From the NCBI GenBank assembly GCA_905147135.1, contig LR990043.1, positions 3,321,057 through 3,385,056 on the forward strand: DNA of 64,000 nucleotides. The letters are read 5' to 3'. Of the stretch, positions 10,221 to 22,690 are shown one piece after another. Under the pieces are notes generated by a model. It saw only the letters and a list, made by a program, of their open reading frames with translations, was not told where the DNA came from and did no database searches. Every line of letters begins with the position of its first letter. The first letter of the stretch is position 1. Origin of the DNA: Blastobasis lacticolella. Its lineage: Eukaryota; Arthropoda; Insecta; Lepidoptera; Blastobasidae. The translations under genes and the position numbers were made by a program.

Positions 10221-12055
10221 AAAGTTCGATAGGTTTATCTCACCGGATATTTCTATCATGAAACATGCCAATGTAGAAACAGCCTAGTTTGAAGGTTAAG
10301 TCCGGATTATAAATGTTTATTGAAAATATTAACAACCAAAACGTTCTATTCCTAGGGTATTTTGCCACGATACAACTTTTTTTTTTAAGCTTTCAACATA
10401 TTTTTCAACCATTCGATTACAGCTAAATGTAGGAAATATTCCGGCTGAAAGTACAGGTCGCGCTATACTATCGATGCACTCTGTAAAGTCGGTTCGCTAA
10501 CTTATTCCATAAGCACCATCTTAGCGTCTATTCCGGCTTCTGCCAGGGTCCATTATCTCACTAATGTTCTCCAAGCTTATTAGTAGTTAAAAATACCTGC
10601 ATCATAATTTGACATCAAAAGAAATATCCCAATTTAAATAGGGAAGATGGTTACCAAATTCCATATGTATGATGGGATCTTATAATTGCGATCATAAATG
10701 ACCACTTACGACTACCCGTGGCCAAAGTAACTGAAAATTGATCGAAACGTCACCGAGAAAATATTAAATAACATAAAACTGCGTTAGGAGTTCTTTTATT
10801 GAATGTTTTCCCACACATACATCGCGAAATGCAGGCGCCCCATGTTTACGTCCATATGAAATAACGGAGGGTAAACATTGAATATCAAAATCTAAATTGA
10901 ACTATTTATTATGCCGCCGCCGTTAAAGTGTAAAACTGAGTTTAAAACAGGCAACAAACAGTAAAGCGCTGTATCCCATCTCTTTCAGGAAATTAGCACA
11001 ACTTCCCCCGCGGGATTATTGCGAAATAAGATATTGTTCACTCTCGATCTATTCGTTCATTCATTCGTTCGTTCACTCGTTCGCCGGCGCCCCTTTGTTT
11101 CTGTATTCGAATTTTGAATTACGTCGAGCGAAAACACTCGATTGATTTGTTTAGATAGTTAAAGGGATTCCGAGTTTGAGCGGATTTAATTTGGAAAACT
11201 GATAGCCGATTGTGTTGTTGACGAGTGGATGGGTTCGATTTTAATTTATTCGCGCGAGCACGGGTGATTTGTTTGCAGGCTTGATTAAGTTATGTTAAGG
11301 AGGTTATTCACATAAACCAAACATTAGAAATATGTGCTTATTTCTGAGTTGCACGAACACTGATAGAAGCAAAACTATATTGCTTCAAACTAATCTAGTA
11401 GGTACCTATTTACATATAGTTTCGCATCACTATCACATCACATCATCCTAGTGGTCAATCCTGTATTTTACCAGGGTCCTTACCACAATATTTTGTAAAC
11501 ACAACTTATAACATATGAATCAACATCACGTATGTCCATCTCCTTATATTAAATCTAAAATATACTCTACCTATTTCGGGTATACGACCTCTCATTTTAT
11601 TGGTAGTTGCTAGAAAGACCTTGTCACGTTCACTGCCCATATAATATTATATTCATAGTAATGCGTGATGAAATCCCCTGAAAATAAGTTCGGGAGTCTC
11701 TGGAACCAACACACGAATATGGAGCACGTTTTTGACGAGAATTTTTCTCAGAAAAGTTATATGAGAAAATGCAATTTTGTCGATAAAGCCAATTTGTAAC
11801 ACCTAAGATGTAGGTACATAAAGGATAGCAAATGGCCACTGCGATTGTCCTCCCATTAGCGGATTTTGACACGAGGTAGAGTCATCATCATCATCGTCAT
11901 CATCTTGCATCTATCGGCTCCTTATGGCATTTATAAGGTCGTCAATCCAACACCCATCCGACTATCCAGAAGAAGTACTTAATAAGTAGGTAATAGCACA
12001 GAGGACTATAAACTCGTCGTAATAGACAGTGAACACGTAAATGACGAACCTTATT
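10221..12055. other. mostly unassigned stretch
   Basis: Only small items are visible. A CTTCTGCCAGGGTCC word near 10540 resembles the end of the LINE remnant at 5.9 kb. A CATCATCATCATCGTCATC run is at 11884-11905, of the kind found at the 3' ends of RTE-type elements. The rest shows no gene or repeat that I can support. Confidence 0.4.
11051..11083. repeat. (TTCG/TTCA)n microsatellite
   Basis: Tetranucleotide run: ATTCGTTCATTCATTCGTTC, then GTTCACTCGTTCG. Confidence 0.8.
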
Positions 12056-12220
12056 ACAAAACGGTCAAGTCCGAATTGGACTAGCATACGAAGGGGTCCG
12101 TACCATATCTAAAGGATAATTTCATATTATAGCAGCAATACTGAAACACATTCTGTAAAAATGTCAAGTGTCCATTCGGTTCCAAAGATACACCCCTGTG
12201 ACAGACAGAAACCAGACTTA
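12056..12220 (+). repeat. Repeat E (ACGGTCAAGTCCGA family)
   Basis: It begins AAAACGGTCAAGTCCGAATT with GGACTAGCATACGAAGGGG and TCCGTACCATAT, then GTGACAGACAGAAACCAG after about 130 bp. I recall this order (TCAAGTGCGAGTCGGACTCG, GAAGGGTTCCGTACC, GACAGACAGACGGAC) as a very common insect repeat. There is only one clear copy in this window. Confidence 0.6.
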
Positions 12221-12897
12221 AGTCACCACCAATATCTAGCCCAAGTATCAATCAGACAAAACGACACACCCTAAAATATGTAGGAACTCTTCACACGTCC
12301 CGATACAGATCTGGCTCCTTGCTCTGGAATAAATAAAGTGTGGGCATAATAAGCGAGGTACTGACACCGTGACGGACGGCGAGGGAAATTGCGAAGCGTC
12401 GCGCACTCGTCACCGCGTTCGACGATGGTTATGCCGCGAAATTGAATATTTAGCGGGCCGGGCAGTTATTGGCGGAATTGGGGCGAAAGTTCGGTGGGCA
12501 GCATTTTTAATTTGGTCGGGTGCGATTGCGGTGTGACCCGTTTTGTGTGGCTTGTGAATCGATTATTGGGTACCTGTTTTGGGCAATTTTGTGATAAGTG
12601 GAAAACTCAAAACTGTAATAGGTTAGGTCTAGATATTACAGAAGTAATAAACTGGCGCAGGTAAATGTATGTGGGGGGCGGGGTATCAGTCCGGATCGTA
12701 GCTTGTGGCATTCTGAGTCTCTGCCTTCTCCTGTATGATATGGACGTGAGTGTGTATGTATTTCAGAATTAGAAATCATGTGCGAATACATTAAACATTA
12801 TTTCGTTATGTATTTTCAGCTCTTTTTGACTTCTACTGAGTCTAAGTACTATAAATGCAGAATTTTATTTTTTGATTGCTTAGGAAAATACACGCAC

Positions 12898-13010
12898 TGA
12901 CGATCCACCTGATAGCAAACATCCACTTCACCAGGACATCAGCAACCTAAAGGGAGCAGATGCGGTGATGGCCTTTGAGGTTCCTACCCGTACTCATGCC
13001 TATTGCGGAA
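12898..13010 (+). repeat. Repeat C copy
   Basis: GATCCACCTGATAGCAAAC, then GCAGATGCGGTGATGGCCTT and CGTACTCATGCC. It shares the GGATGCGGTG(T)-GGCCT block and the following CATGCC with the 27.6 and 62.5 kb copies, so all three belong to a longer subfamily. Confidence 0.65.
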
Positions 13011-13732
13011 CCCCAAACTGTCACTCCGTTACTCAAAATTGTAAGACATCTGTTATACTTATTTCTAATAGATTCACCCAGCAACAAGACAAACCCAACT
13101 AACCAACGCAACAGTGCATTGTACCTACAGAAAACTGAACGAGCACTATTTTACAGTGAAATTCAATCAATCGGCGATACAATCGGGCCGCGCCATAAAG
13201 CGACCCGGGCGTTAGCACACAAGATTTTAATATTAAGATACGGTGGACACACGGAAAGCCTTGGGAGACGTATGCGTCGTCACGCCGGCAGCCAATATCC
13301 GACCGAGGATTGAAATATCTGACCTCATACACCCCTCCGCGCCTCCCCCACGCCCCCCAGTCCAAACAGAGCACCCTGTATCACCCGAAACGAACTTGGA
13401 TATGGATATGTCATACATCGTAAATGGGATCAGATTTTTTCACGATGTCGGGGTTCTGGCGGTAAAGTTTTGTGGGTGGCGTGCGAATGGACTGGTGTAA
13501 AGTTTCTGGGGAGCTGTGCTCGTTTTTATGCACGAATTTGTTTGTGTAGTATTACATGCGTGTTTTCGGATAGTTATCTGAATACATAAATGGAAGGAGG
13601 TCAGGCAGTTATTGAGCGGACCTAATGACTGATGTGTCAACTTAGGTGTAGACCAAACCACTGGACAAATCGAGCTTTTTGGTAGAAAGGCGTCTTGTGC
13701 GAGGACTAAAGACTCGTGCGTAGTTAGGGACC

Positions 13733-13854
13733 TTAGGCGCTGTCATAGTTGGCATTGGTCGTGCGACCATGGTCGTACAACGGACGTCGCCTGACCAATA
13801 GGAGACCTAAAAACCGCCCGTTGCACGACCGTTGCCAGTTAGGACAGTGCCTTA
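13733..13854. mobile_element. MITE-1 copy 1, TTA-flanked inverted-repeat element
   Basis: A 116-bp element (13736-13851) with terminal inverted repeats of about 29 bp. The left end is GGCGCTGTCATAGTTGGCAT, and the right end read inward is GGCACTGTCCTAACTGGCAA. TTA lies directly outside both ends (13733-13735 and 13852-13854). The inside carries GTCGTGCGACCATGGTCGTA, itself nearly palindromic. A TTA target duplication with GG-starting ends fits a PIF/Harbinger-type non-autonomous element. Two more copies are in this window. Confidence 0.88.
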
Positions 13855-14174
13855 CACGACCTACCCTCGACCAGATACTCTAATCTACGTGTACGTCCAA
13901 CGTAAGCTATAGACGCTCAAATTGACCGCACTCGACGTTATTTTATTTAGTCTATGGTGGTGCCAACATCACTACGCGTCAAGATGTGAACCGGTGGGGC
14001 AATAATCCGCGCTTTTGCTACAACAGGCAGTTATTAATCACGAGTGATAACGGTTGCATGAGTCAACGCACCGCCGCCGCGTGAATCACCGATGCGGCCG
14101 ATACGGCTCTTCCTACACGTACCTACGGACAACAGGGATATGGGGTGTGGATGTTGGTGTGGATTACCTGCTTT

Positions 14175-14262
14175 TTGGTATGGCATTTTGCAAGGTTTTC
14201 TCCAAGTTACAAGTGGTAATCAAGCGTACGATCCGCCTGATGGTAAGCAGTTACTGTAGATA
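14175..14262 (+). repeat. Repeat C fragment
   Basis: CAAGCGTACGATCCGCCTGA, then TGGTAAGCAGTTACTGTAG. This is the CCTGATGGTAAG core with its usual continuation. Confidence 0.6.
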
Positions 14263-14545
14263 AAACAACAACAATACCATGGGAAGTGTTTACAAATAAA
14301 TTGCCGAATGGGGCCCATATTCTTTAAGTTGGTCAAATTAAAAACAAATTTTTCTTTTAGTTTTGTTTCAAAAACATTTCTTTTTTATACGGTAAAATTA
14401 TATATAGTATATTAAGCCTGTTGCACCTTTTTCCTGACACCATATGTCAGTAACCAAACCTTCAACTTTCCAGATATTTTCGCACATATTTTCCAAACAC
14501 CCCGTGTATATTATACCACGAACAAATAGTCGTTATCGTGAGCAT

Positions 14546-14660
14546 CGCGGCCGTGGCGCATACTGATGCAGTTTTGCTATTGATGCGCCCATCCGCTGTG
14601 GTTACGTTACTCATTTGTTAAGGCACAAGGTTCGAATTCCAATCGGGCCGATACTCTTTC
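14546..14660 (+). repeat. possible tRNA-derived SINE remnant
   Basis: GGCCGTGGCGCATACTGATG about 85 bp ahead of AAGGTTCGAATTCCAATCGG, which looks like a pol III B box. The spacing is longer than in a plain tRNA head. No second copy was found here. Confidence 0.3.
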
Positions 14661-15665
14661 TTGTTATTGAAGAAATTATTTCTATGTAATACTACAGTAA
14701 AAGGAGTTGATATGAGAGGAAAACAGTTTAGACCTAATGCCGAGCCTTGAGGAACACCTCATTCCAGATTAAATGCGAAGATTAAAAAATAAACGACGAC
14801 ACAAAAACTGCAATTATACTACCACTATTATGATACCAAAATAAATGACTATCATAATTACTGAAGTCAAATTACGTAGTTATCTTGCATTGCCACCCAG
14901 AGAGCGGTACCAGACAGGACCATTCATACCCATCTTGCAAATAATCAGTATTCACCCTACATTTACACCTAGTCTGACCAGATCTCGAAGATAGCCAGCT
15001 CGTAAGACAGTGCAATGTGGTACACCATCGACAGCTTGTTGGTCGGGAGAATAAATTATGTAAAAGCCAGCCCACATTCCTTGACATGCTCCGTCTGAGG
15101 GTTGTCTAGTCGCCCTTCGGAGGCTATCTGCGGCTTTCGCGCCAAATGCATAACCTCAAAACTACTGGCTTACGTTAGAATCTCGTACACAGGATTTTCG
15201 ACTACATTTAGTACGAAATACAGTCGCCTTTTCCTTGTATTCGTAGTTAATTTTACTGTCACTATCTTGTAATAGATTATTTCACATAAGCTTTGGTAAT
15301 AAGGTTCAATTTCCAATGTAACAGTACCGCAGTTAAGTTGCCGCCAAAAGGGGACGTTGCAACAAATGGCAATGCACACACGTGCATCGAATGAGGGATC
15401 GAGTAGATCGATGCAATCGATAGATCGGTAACGGAACCCGATCCGTGTCTGCTGGCCGTCGGCTGCGTCGAATGATGTCATTCATAAGGTTGAGGAATGT
15501 GAGTTTTTCCTGTTTCATAAGAAGTTTAGAGGTCTTCTTCGTCGGAAGTGGACCTACGATTCATATTTTCTCTAACAATGCAAAACCTACCTACCGTCGC
15601 CGTTAAAATGCACATCGACTAACAGACTAGTTCGCTTCGTAGGCCGTCGTCTGTGCGTCATCGTC
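14661..15665. other. unassigned stretch
   Basis: No repeat core or coding similarity could be supported. The minus-strand frames of 60-103 codons here match no family I know. Confidence 0.4.
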
Positions 15666-15666
15666 A

Positions 15667-15815
15667 TCATCTTAGCGTCAAAGTCCCGGTTCTGCTCTCG
15701 CGCACGGGGCCCTTAATCCGCCTTAACCATGATCCAGGATTTGGCAAATCAGGTAATTACTGTGTAGTTACTACCAGCTGACCTCCGTGACCCTGTTATC
15801 AGGGAAACTGCGGCG
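15667..15815 (-). mobile_element. SINE-A fragment (body only)
   Basis: CATCATCTTAGCGTCAAAGT, CCCGGTTCTGCTCTCGCGCA, CCATGATCCAGGATTTGGCA and GACCTCCGTGACCCTG in the order seen in the full copies. It breaks after GGGAAACTGCGG and carries no head. Confidence 0.8.
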
Positions 15816-16323
15816 ACTTTGCAGTACTGTCAAACCGTGTGCCATACGTATGAATGTTTTGATCAATCCGGTGGAATGTTGCTTGAGTTGCAGATGTGTT
15901 TTTTTTTTTGTTTAGATTAGTAGGTGGAGACCAGACAGTGAGTAAGGTCCATATTGAGAGTGCCACTCCCATACTCAGCAGAGCCTTGACTTTAATCTCT
16001 TCACAGAAAATAGTCAACAGATAACAAGACAGCTTAAGTAAGCAACATTTATTAATATGATTTTTTGTACGTTAGTATACAAGAATGAAGCCAATGATAT
16101 CTCCTTTTTTATTGTCGTATCAATGAATGATTTTGATTAACGGGACATTTTAACCGTAATTAACATATTAGAACAGGATGACTATTCACATCGGTAAACA
16201 CACCTAGTCATTAAAGATTATTATTTCACTAATTCCAACATTCATAACGATATGTGCGTACATTGAACTATGTTAATGGACCTCTATTTCATGCTCGCTT
16301 CCCGCGTCTAATGACTGCGTGGC

Positions 16324-16418
16324 GATAACGCAGCGATAACGTTCCGATAACACAGCGATAGGGCGACGATAATGCGCGATAGCTTCGTCCGCTGGTAGCT
16401 TTTGGTAGGCACGCGATA
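16324..16418 (+). promoter_or_regulatory. homotypic GATA-box cluster with 11-bp spacing
   Basis: GATA occurs on the plus strand at 16324, 16335, 16346, 16357, 16368 and 16378, so the steps are 11, 11, 11, 11 and 10 bp, with a seventh at 16415. The local unit is roughly GCGATAACGCA. GATA boxes are the binding motif of GATA zinc-finger factors, and repeated sites on one helical face are a known enhancer design. It may equally be a decayed 11-bp tandem repeat. Function is inferred. Confidence 0.5.
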
Positions 16419-17442
16419 AGTGTGACCTACCTACCTATTGTTATACTTGTGGACAAAAGTTTAAGTTGTACTTAAGCGAGGGCAGTTAAACGTCTCCTTG
16501 ATATAAGTAACGACACATTTAACTCGCAATTAAATGCAAATAAAAAATTACTACTTAAACTAACAAACGCATGTACAACGGAATATCCATAAAAATATTG
16601 GCAAAACACAAAAATAATAAAACTTTTGCTCACTTCGTCGTCCGTGCAGACTGCAAAAGGTAACCTTGGGTCCGGCCTAGGACTTGTGAAACTGTGTTTT
16701 GATTTGTAGACAAGTTGAGTAGATAGGATGAAAGGATAAACCAGCAAACGTCTTTTGCGTCTCTTTAATAGTAAATGTGTGTTTTTTCATGTAACTATTC
16801 TAAATAAACTTCGCAACTAATTTCAATACAGACTTCATATAAAAACCAAAAATAAAAAAATGTGTACAGCCCACGACAGCTTTAATTATTTATTAAAGCT
16901 TTAAAATTAACACTTTTATATAAAAGGATTTAATAATTGTTCATACCCTCGACTCTCGTTCGAAAAGTCCTCCTATTCCTGACAAATTATCCAAAATTTT
17001 GGATTGTAATGAGTTGACTACATAAAGGATAGAAGAAATATACATAAAGAAAGCTAGTGTTTTATTTATACCCGTACAATCGCCCGTACATTAGTATTAA
17101 GCACGTCCCAATCAATCATTTCCTGAACAACTTTACGAGTTTAACATTATAAATCAAGGCAGCACCTTTCTCTTTGAAAGCTTAAGGGACCGCATACAGA
17201 TTCGCAACGAAATAAACCAAACGAACCTCGCACATAAGTCAACTTTGCACGAAACGCTCACAATCGCTAGGAAGAGCTCGGAGAATAATTTAATTGGCAT
17301 ACAACAAAATATGTGTGAGCGTCCGTCCGTTAGCCGTACGTCGGAGAGACCTACGAGAGATATACGAGACAACGTTGGAAATGCTAGAAGTATTATTCCA
17401 ACCGAACCCTGGGTTTATGAACTTAACCTGAAATTAGTTAAC

Positions 17443-17585
17443 AGGTGGTAGGACTATGTCAAGCCTGAGGAGTCCGCCTGGGGTGACCATTGCCTTATCT
17501 ACTTCTGCCGCCAAGCAACAATGTTGCGTTGTTGTTTTCCGGTTTGAAGGATAAGGTAGTCAGCGTTATTACAGGTATGAGGCAT
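17443..17585 (+). repeat. Repeat F copy
   Basis: GGTGGTAGGACTATGTCAAG, CCTGAGGAGTCCGCCTGGG, CTTCTGCCGCCAAGCAACAA and GTTTTCCGGTTTGAAGGATA. The same modules in the same order occur at 61822-61965, so this is a dispersed repeat of about 140 bp. Fragments of its start also occur at 60.6 and 60.9 kb. Confidence 0.85.
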
Positions 17586-17674
17586 TTTATCTTAGTCCTG
17601 ACAGTGACAACGCACATGCGGTTCTGCATTTTTGTTGCCTGCGACCTAAATGCATGAATCGTAAATGTTATTTG

Positions 17675-17733
17675 AGACAGTTACCGCTTACAATCAGGTA
17701 GGCTATCTGCTCGTTTGTCACTGCGTATCATAA
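17675..17733 (-). repeat. Repeat C fragment
   Basis: Read on the minus strand it gives GACAAACGAGCAGATAGCCT, then ACCTGATTGTAAGCGGTAAC. This is the 5' module of Repeat C ahead of the CCTGATGGTAAGC core. Confidence 0.65.
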
Positions 17734-18209
17734 AAAAAGTAGTAATACTTTTCGTATTTTCATAGAAAATTGACAAACTCATTGCATTACCTTTGCGTTG
17801 GATTTAAAAAAAAATATTCATCTGTGGACCACTTGTGGGATTAATTTCAATTAATTTGTGGAATTTTAGAGTGACCTCTTACTACGTGATTTTTTCTCTA
17901 TTTTAGGTACCTTGCATCGCCTCTCGGTTTATCATATATGTTGACTTTAGTTTAGGGTAATGTTTTATTTTTTAAATTATACATCAAAAATTACACGTCT
18001 GTAAAAGATTTAGAACCTACTCGCTTACTAGAACAACGCGTTAGATCAATCAATTGTAATGCAAACACTGAGAACGAGCACGATATTAATACACAATACA
18101 TCTCAGCAAAACATCCAACATGTTCTCCAATAATGCAAGTTTCAATATCACCGTCATCTCCAGCCGATATCGTCTCCGCAAGGTTTGGGCGTCGCAATTA
18201 AGCCAATAC

Positions 18210-19030
18210 CGACGCGTGTGTAGAAAAACGGGTGTCGGTGTCGCGCTGCGCGTGCGCCGATCCCGCGCCGATTGCCGCCGCCTGACAATATAATTGTGCG
18301 GATTGCGCCGCGCCTCAGTCCACGACTTTAATTTATACCTAATAGCGAGATAATCTTGCCATTTTTCGCACGTCTCATTTACATTTTTCGAACCTTTATC
18401 GGTTGGGTTCTTCTTGTTGTGTGGGCGGGTGTGTTGGAAAGGTTGATAATGGAGGTTGCGGCGGGTATGACACTAGTTCTGTTATAAGGTGCTACTTAGA
18501 TCCAGTAGTTGTGAGTACTGATGCCAAGGACCACGCCTTGAGAAAGACGACGCCTGAAAAAGGAATGCTCTAAGGAAGGCAAGGAAGTGAGGAAGAAAAA
18601 CCTAGTTTTTTAGATAAACGACTTTAGTTTCTGAAATGAAATTATAAAATAAAGAGTATATTTTTATTTAATCTGACCTTTCTACATCAATGACGTATTC
18701 TATTAATGAAATCTTCGAACTTATTGCACATAAAAATGATTACCTACAGTATCAATAAAAATCAGACTCCACCTCATCCCATATAGCACATACCAGTATC
18801 GAAACTCAAAACAAAAGGAAATTAAATTCCAACACATCTGCAACAGTGAGAGGAGAGGAGGGCCGCGCGGAAGAGTTGCGCGGGCGGAGGGCAGGCGGGG
18901 GGCTCGCAATAATGATATTGCGCGGCAGAGATCGCGCGAACAGATACAGGCGGCCGTGTGCGATAGATCGACTCGCGCGCACCTTAACGTTTATATTTCT
19001 GCAGGGCTTCCCGGGAGCTTCGGCCTCGGT
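18210..19030. other. GC-rich islands in otherwise unassigned DNA
   Basis: GC-rich blocks at about 18210-18320 (CGCGCCGATTGCCGCCGCC) and 18845-19010 (GGGCGGAGGGCAGGCGGGG) flank an AT-rich centre. Frames across the second block are open on both strands with low-complexity translations, so I do not call a gene. Confidence 0.35.
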
Positions 19031-20329
19031 TTCTGGTTCGATTTTTGTAGTCGTTTTGTTAAAACAGCTATGGGGCAGATAATGCAAACTGTATGTAAAA
19101 TAATTAGGTAGTTTAAAAGAATGCTGAAGAGGAACAAACTAGAAATACTCATACCTAGTAGAACAAAGATCCACAAGAAAACGAATAGTGTGTAACAAAA
19201 AGTGATATTTTAAATTGTAAGTCGAATAAATATACCTGTGTAATTTGATTGATGCTACGAATAATTTAACAATTTTATGCAAAAAAGAGTTGAATAGAAA
19301 TGGAAAGCTTCAACACAAACGCCTACGACATCACAAGCTGTCCTTCAATCATGGCATGCGCAAAAATTAACTTTCATCACGCGAGCTGACTAATCATTTG
19401 TACTTTGAGCATATAGAAAGTCCCAGAACATCTCCCATCCACATCCTCTCAGACCAAACAAGCAGCTCGAAGCCGAATCGCGTCCCCATTCCGTGGTCAC
19501 TTAATCTCAGCTTTTGTCTGAAGCGTGAGTGGTGCGCTTGTACCACTATAGCGAGGCGATTTAATTGGCGGGGCGCAGGCGCAGGCGTCGTGGCAACGCC
19601 GGATAGCTGAGATATAGCCATTGCGAGTCCAGAGCAATAAAGATGTTCCATGAATTTGCAAGACCCGTGAGAGTTGCGGGATTCAGAAATTAAGTTGCAA
19701 TTGTTGGCCGGAAAGGTGGAATTCTTCGAGTATTGCATTAATGGATGGTTAGAGGAAACGGTCAATAACTGATACGGTGTGCGATAACTGTCTGTCGACA
19801 GCTTCATATTTTGACAGCAACAGTTTCATTATTTGTATGACAGACAGATACATATAAGTACCTACATATGTTTTTTGTTTTAATTTGTAGGCAGAATCTT
19901 CAATTACCTTCCAAGTAAATGGAACGTATAACAAACCAAATTATTAAAACAGTTGACTTAGTTCTCAATTTTTATATACATAGATACCCACCTATAATGT
20001 TCACCGTTTATTTTGTTGTAACACTTACGCACGATTAATATACAGCTAACATTCTCTCAACAGTTATCAGCTTCGTCCGCACAATGGCAATACTCATGCG
20101 GCTCTGCCTTATTCGAAATAGAGGATCAGCGACAGTTTACAGATTTCCATCAACATTTCCTACTACACTACCCATACATAACCACACCTCTCGAAACCCA
20201 TCGACCCCACTGTTGAGATATCGATCTAAACGCCCTCAAAATATATAGAAACATCACCTTTCGTTCCCACTTATCGATCCCAGTTAGAACTCCCGCAATC
20301 ATAGTCCGAGATACCGAGCCCACCGTGTC

Positions 20330-20545
20330 GCGGTCTATCGCGTGCGTCCTGCCATAAATCGAGTCGCGGACGTGCGTACAAATTGGCCACGATGCCATCG
20401 CCTGCGCAGCGTGTCTCGCGACTGCGCGCTTGTTACCGCGACGGCGATCGCGCGCGATTTTATTGTCGCGTCGCGGTCGTCGTGTCGCGCGCCCACGGGC
20501 CGAACGCGTGAGTTATTGGCGGTTTGTGCCGCGGATGGGAGGGTG
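20330..20545. other. CpG-rich island with TATCG/GATCG words
   Basis: A dense run of CGCG, GTCGCG and CGATCG words (for example CGCGGTCTATCGCGTGCG) ends abruptly in AT-rich DNA. The 78- and 128-codon frames are not recognisable. It is comparable with the islands at 2.1-3.7, 33.0 and 57.4 kb. Confidence 0.35.
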
Positions 20546-20635
20546 TGGGTGGGTTGCCTTTTTGTTGTAGCAGTGTAAAATTGGACGGTGAAGATGTTTT
20601 GTAGTTCAACAGTTTTTCTTTATCGCCAAGGGAGT

Positions 20636-20700
20636 CAGACGGTCCCTGTCGAGCTGATGAAAAGCGTCCACCATCGTCCAGGACATTTGACATAGCCCGA
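20636..20700 (+). repeat. Repeat C fragment joined to LINE debris
   Basis: CGAGCTGATGAAAAGCGTCC, ACCATCGTCCAGGACAT: the Repeat C core close to the 27.6 and 41.7 kb copies (GATGGAAAGCG-CCACCGTCG). Confidence 0.65.
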
Positions 20701-20744
20701 AGGATTATCAAGCTTAGGTGCAGTAAGCAGGACACATGGCACGC

Positions 20745-20900
20745 AGTACCAATGGCCGATGGGACAGTAAACTTATCGAGTGGCGACCATGTACCGGAAG
20801 ATGCAGCGTCATAGGCATGGTAGACCGACGATCTGGTAAAGATCACAGAACCAGTTGGATGCGGAAGGTACAGAGATCTCTATCGGGGAGGATGATGATA
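20745..20900 (+). pseudogene. LINE C-terminal remnant
   Basis: One frame reads DSKLIEWRPCTGR and another TDDLVKI, followed by SWMRKVQRS. Together these match the common insect LINE tail block WRPRTGxRxxGRPxxRWxDDLVK--xxxWMRxAQDR, with at least two frameshifts. It ends in GAGGATGATGATATG, the GATGAT run usual at the 3' end of RTE-like elements. It is non-functional. Confidence 0.6.
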
Positions 20901-21660
20901 TGATTAAATTGTATTCATTCGCAACAGACCTAAGTACAAGGGCTAAATAAATAATAAAAAATTGAAACAAGCTACAGTAAAGCTAAACTTATAATTTTAA
21001 CACAAGTACTGCTAAAATTAATTAACCCTCGTATTCCATATGTAAATCTCTTCCGTCTGAACCATGTTTCTAAGGAGCAAGACACATTCCTGCACTCACA
21101 AGTTACAACTTACAACACGCCACCTACCGTCCAAGGCACCGCTGGAATAATTAAAAAAGTACCCACATTCGCGACAACTCTGATAAGGCTTCGCATAAAA
21201 AGCGGTGCGGTATCGCCATCGCATCGCTGCGGAAGCGCCATCGCTGCCTGTTATCGCCAGTTCGCTTCCTAGTGCTCTGTTAAAGGAGACATGGAGTGGA
21301 AGTTATTATGGACACTCGCAGCTTAGTGCAAATTATAAGTGTATCAAGGGTTAGGGCCGTGAAGCGCTTGTTCGTGCGCAAAAGGTTTACACGTCTTTTT
21401 TCCTACTACAATAAAAGTGTATATGGTGCTTTAATGTTTCCTTCCATGTAAATCAAGTTTTATTATCATGGAGGTCTCTTATATGTTATACTTAAAGAGT
21501 GCTAGAAAACGGAAACTGTTACCCATAGCTCTACGACGCTGATTTGTAAGATCGATTTCCCAAAATTGTTATTTCATAATAAATGTAGCAAGCTTTCTAT
21601 TTGCATTTTTTCCGGGCGAAGCTCACTACGCTTCCGCCAAAATTGTAATGTACGGAATGG

Positions 21661-21848
21661 TTACTGTCCTGAATATACAGGTTTCCTCACGACGTTTTGC
21701 GTTGCCGTAAAAGCATCTGTGGTTAGTGGAAACTAATGTAAACATAACTAAAAAAAGAGTCAATAGACATGGTGGCACTGGTATTCGAACCCGGTACCTT
21801 TCGCTTACGTGTTGGACCTGTTAACGCCATAAGGCCACCGACACTCCA
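21661..21848 (-). mobile_element. SINE-A copy, divergent
   Basis: On the minus strand the head reads GTGTCGGTGGCCTTATGGCG, then TACCGGGTTCGAATACCAGT (B box), and the body reaches TTACGGCAACGC and CCTGTATATTCAGG. It is clearly related to SINE-A but more diverged than the copies at 25.0 and 29.1 kb, so it is probably older. The distal body is missing. Confidence 0.75.
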
Positions 21849-22690
21849 CTGCAGCCACAACAATGAACCTACAAGGTATCTTTGTAATTATAAATTGCAG
21901 TTTTGTAATTGGCATTACAACTTCATAATGTAACATTTTAAACATAATTTATACGCTGTAAAACTGTGACTTAAATAAAAAAAAAAACAATAATACGATT
22001 ATAATGTTGTATCCTAGTCCAACCTTGCCGCCATGGGGGAGCAAAGACAGGTTATCCGACCATCGGAGCGATAACGCCCGCATATGATAAAACGCATCGC
22101 TGAACGCTCACTTGTTTAGCGTTTTGAGCCCCACCATTCATATGGTACAGTGACAGGCGCGTGCTTCGATATTTTTGTTTATCGTGGCACCAATCGTTGC
22201 AAACAATTTTAAAACATGTGTCACTTTTCTGCGTTTCTCTATATAAGTTGTACTTAATACGTATTGTTTAAAAAGCCCAGTTTTGTACAGTTTAGTCGTC
22301 AATTCAATGAAATATAAGATAATGCAAATTAAAAATCTTTCCGTTAGGATGTCACAAAAAATGCCTTTGTTTTAGCAAAGGGAGCACGTGGGTAGTTGGT
22401 TACCGTCCCGGTATGCTATGCAGAACTTCCTGCCCTGCCTGAAAGATATAAAATTATTTCTGTGTACTTGCTATTCTCGGCAGCACAATGAGAATCCTGC
22501 TGTGGGGGTGGTGTGTATGTATAATAAGTGCGAGTTTCCTTTCTTCACATGGCTCACGTACCACACATGATTCTAAACGGCATTACACGCTCTATTGGCA
22601 ACATAATAAACAGCAACCAAAACTCGGCCAGGCATACCCTCGGAAGCAGATTGTATCTACCGCGCCTGCGCGTCACACCGACGACTCGCC

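Noticed and set aside
11881..11960. LINE C-terminal remnant on the minus strand after the CATCATCATC run
   Set aside because: Only a few residues (GWIDDL-like) could be read, too little to support a call.
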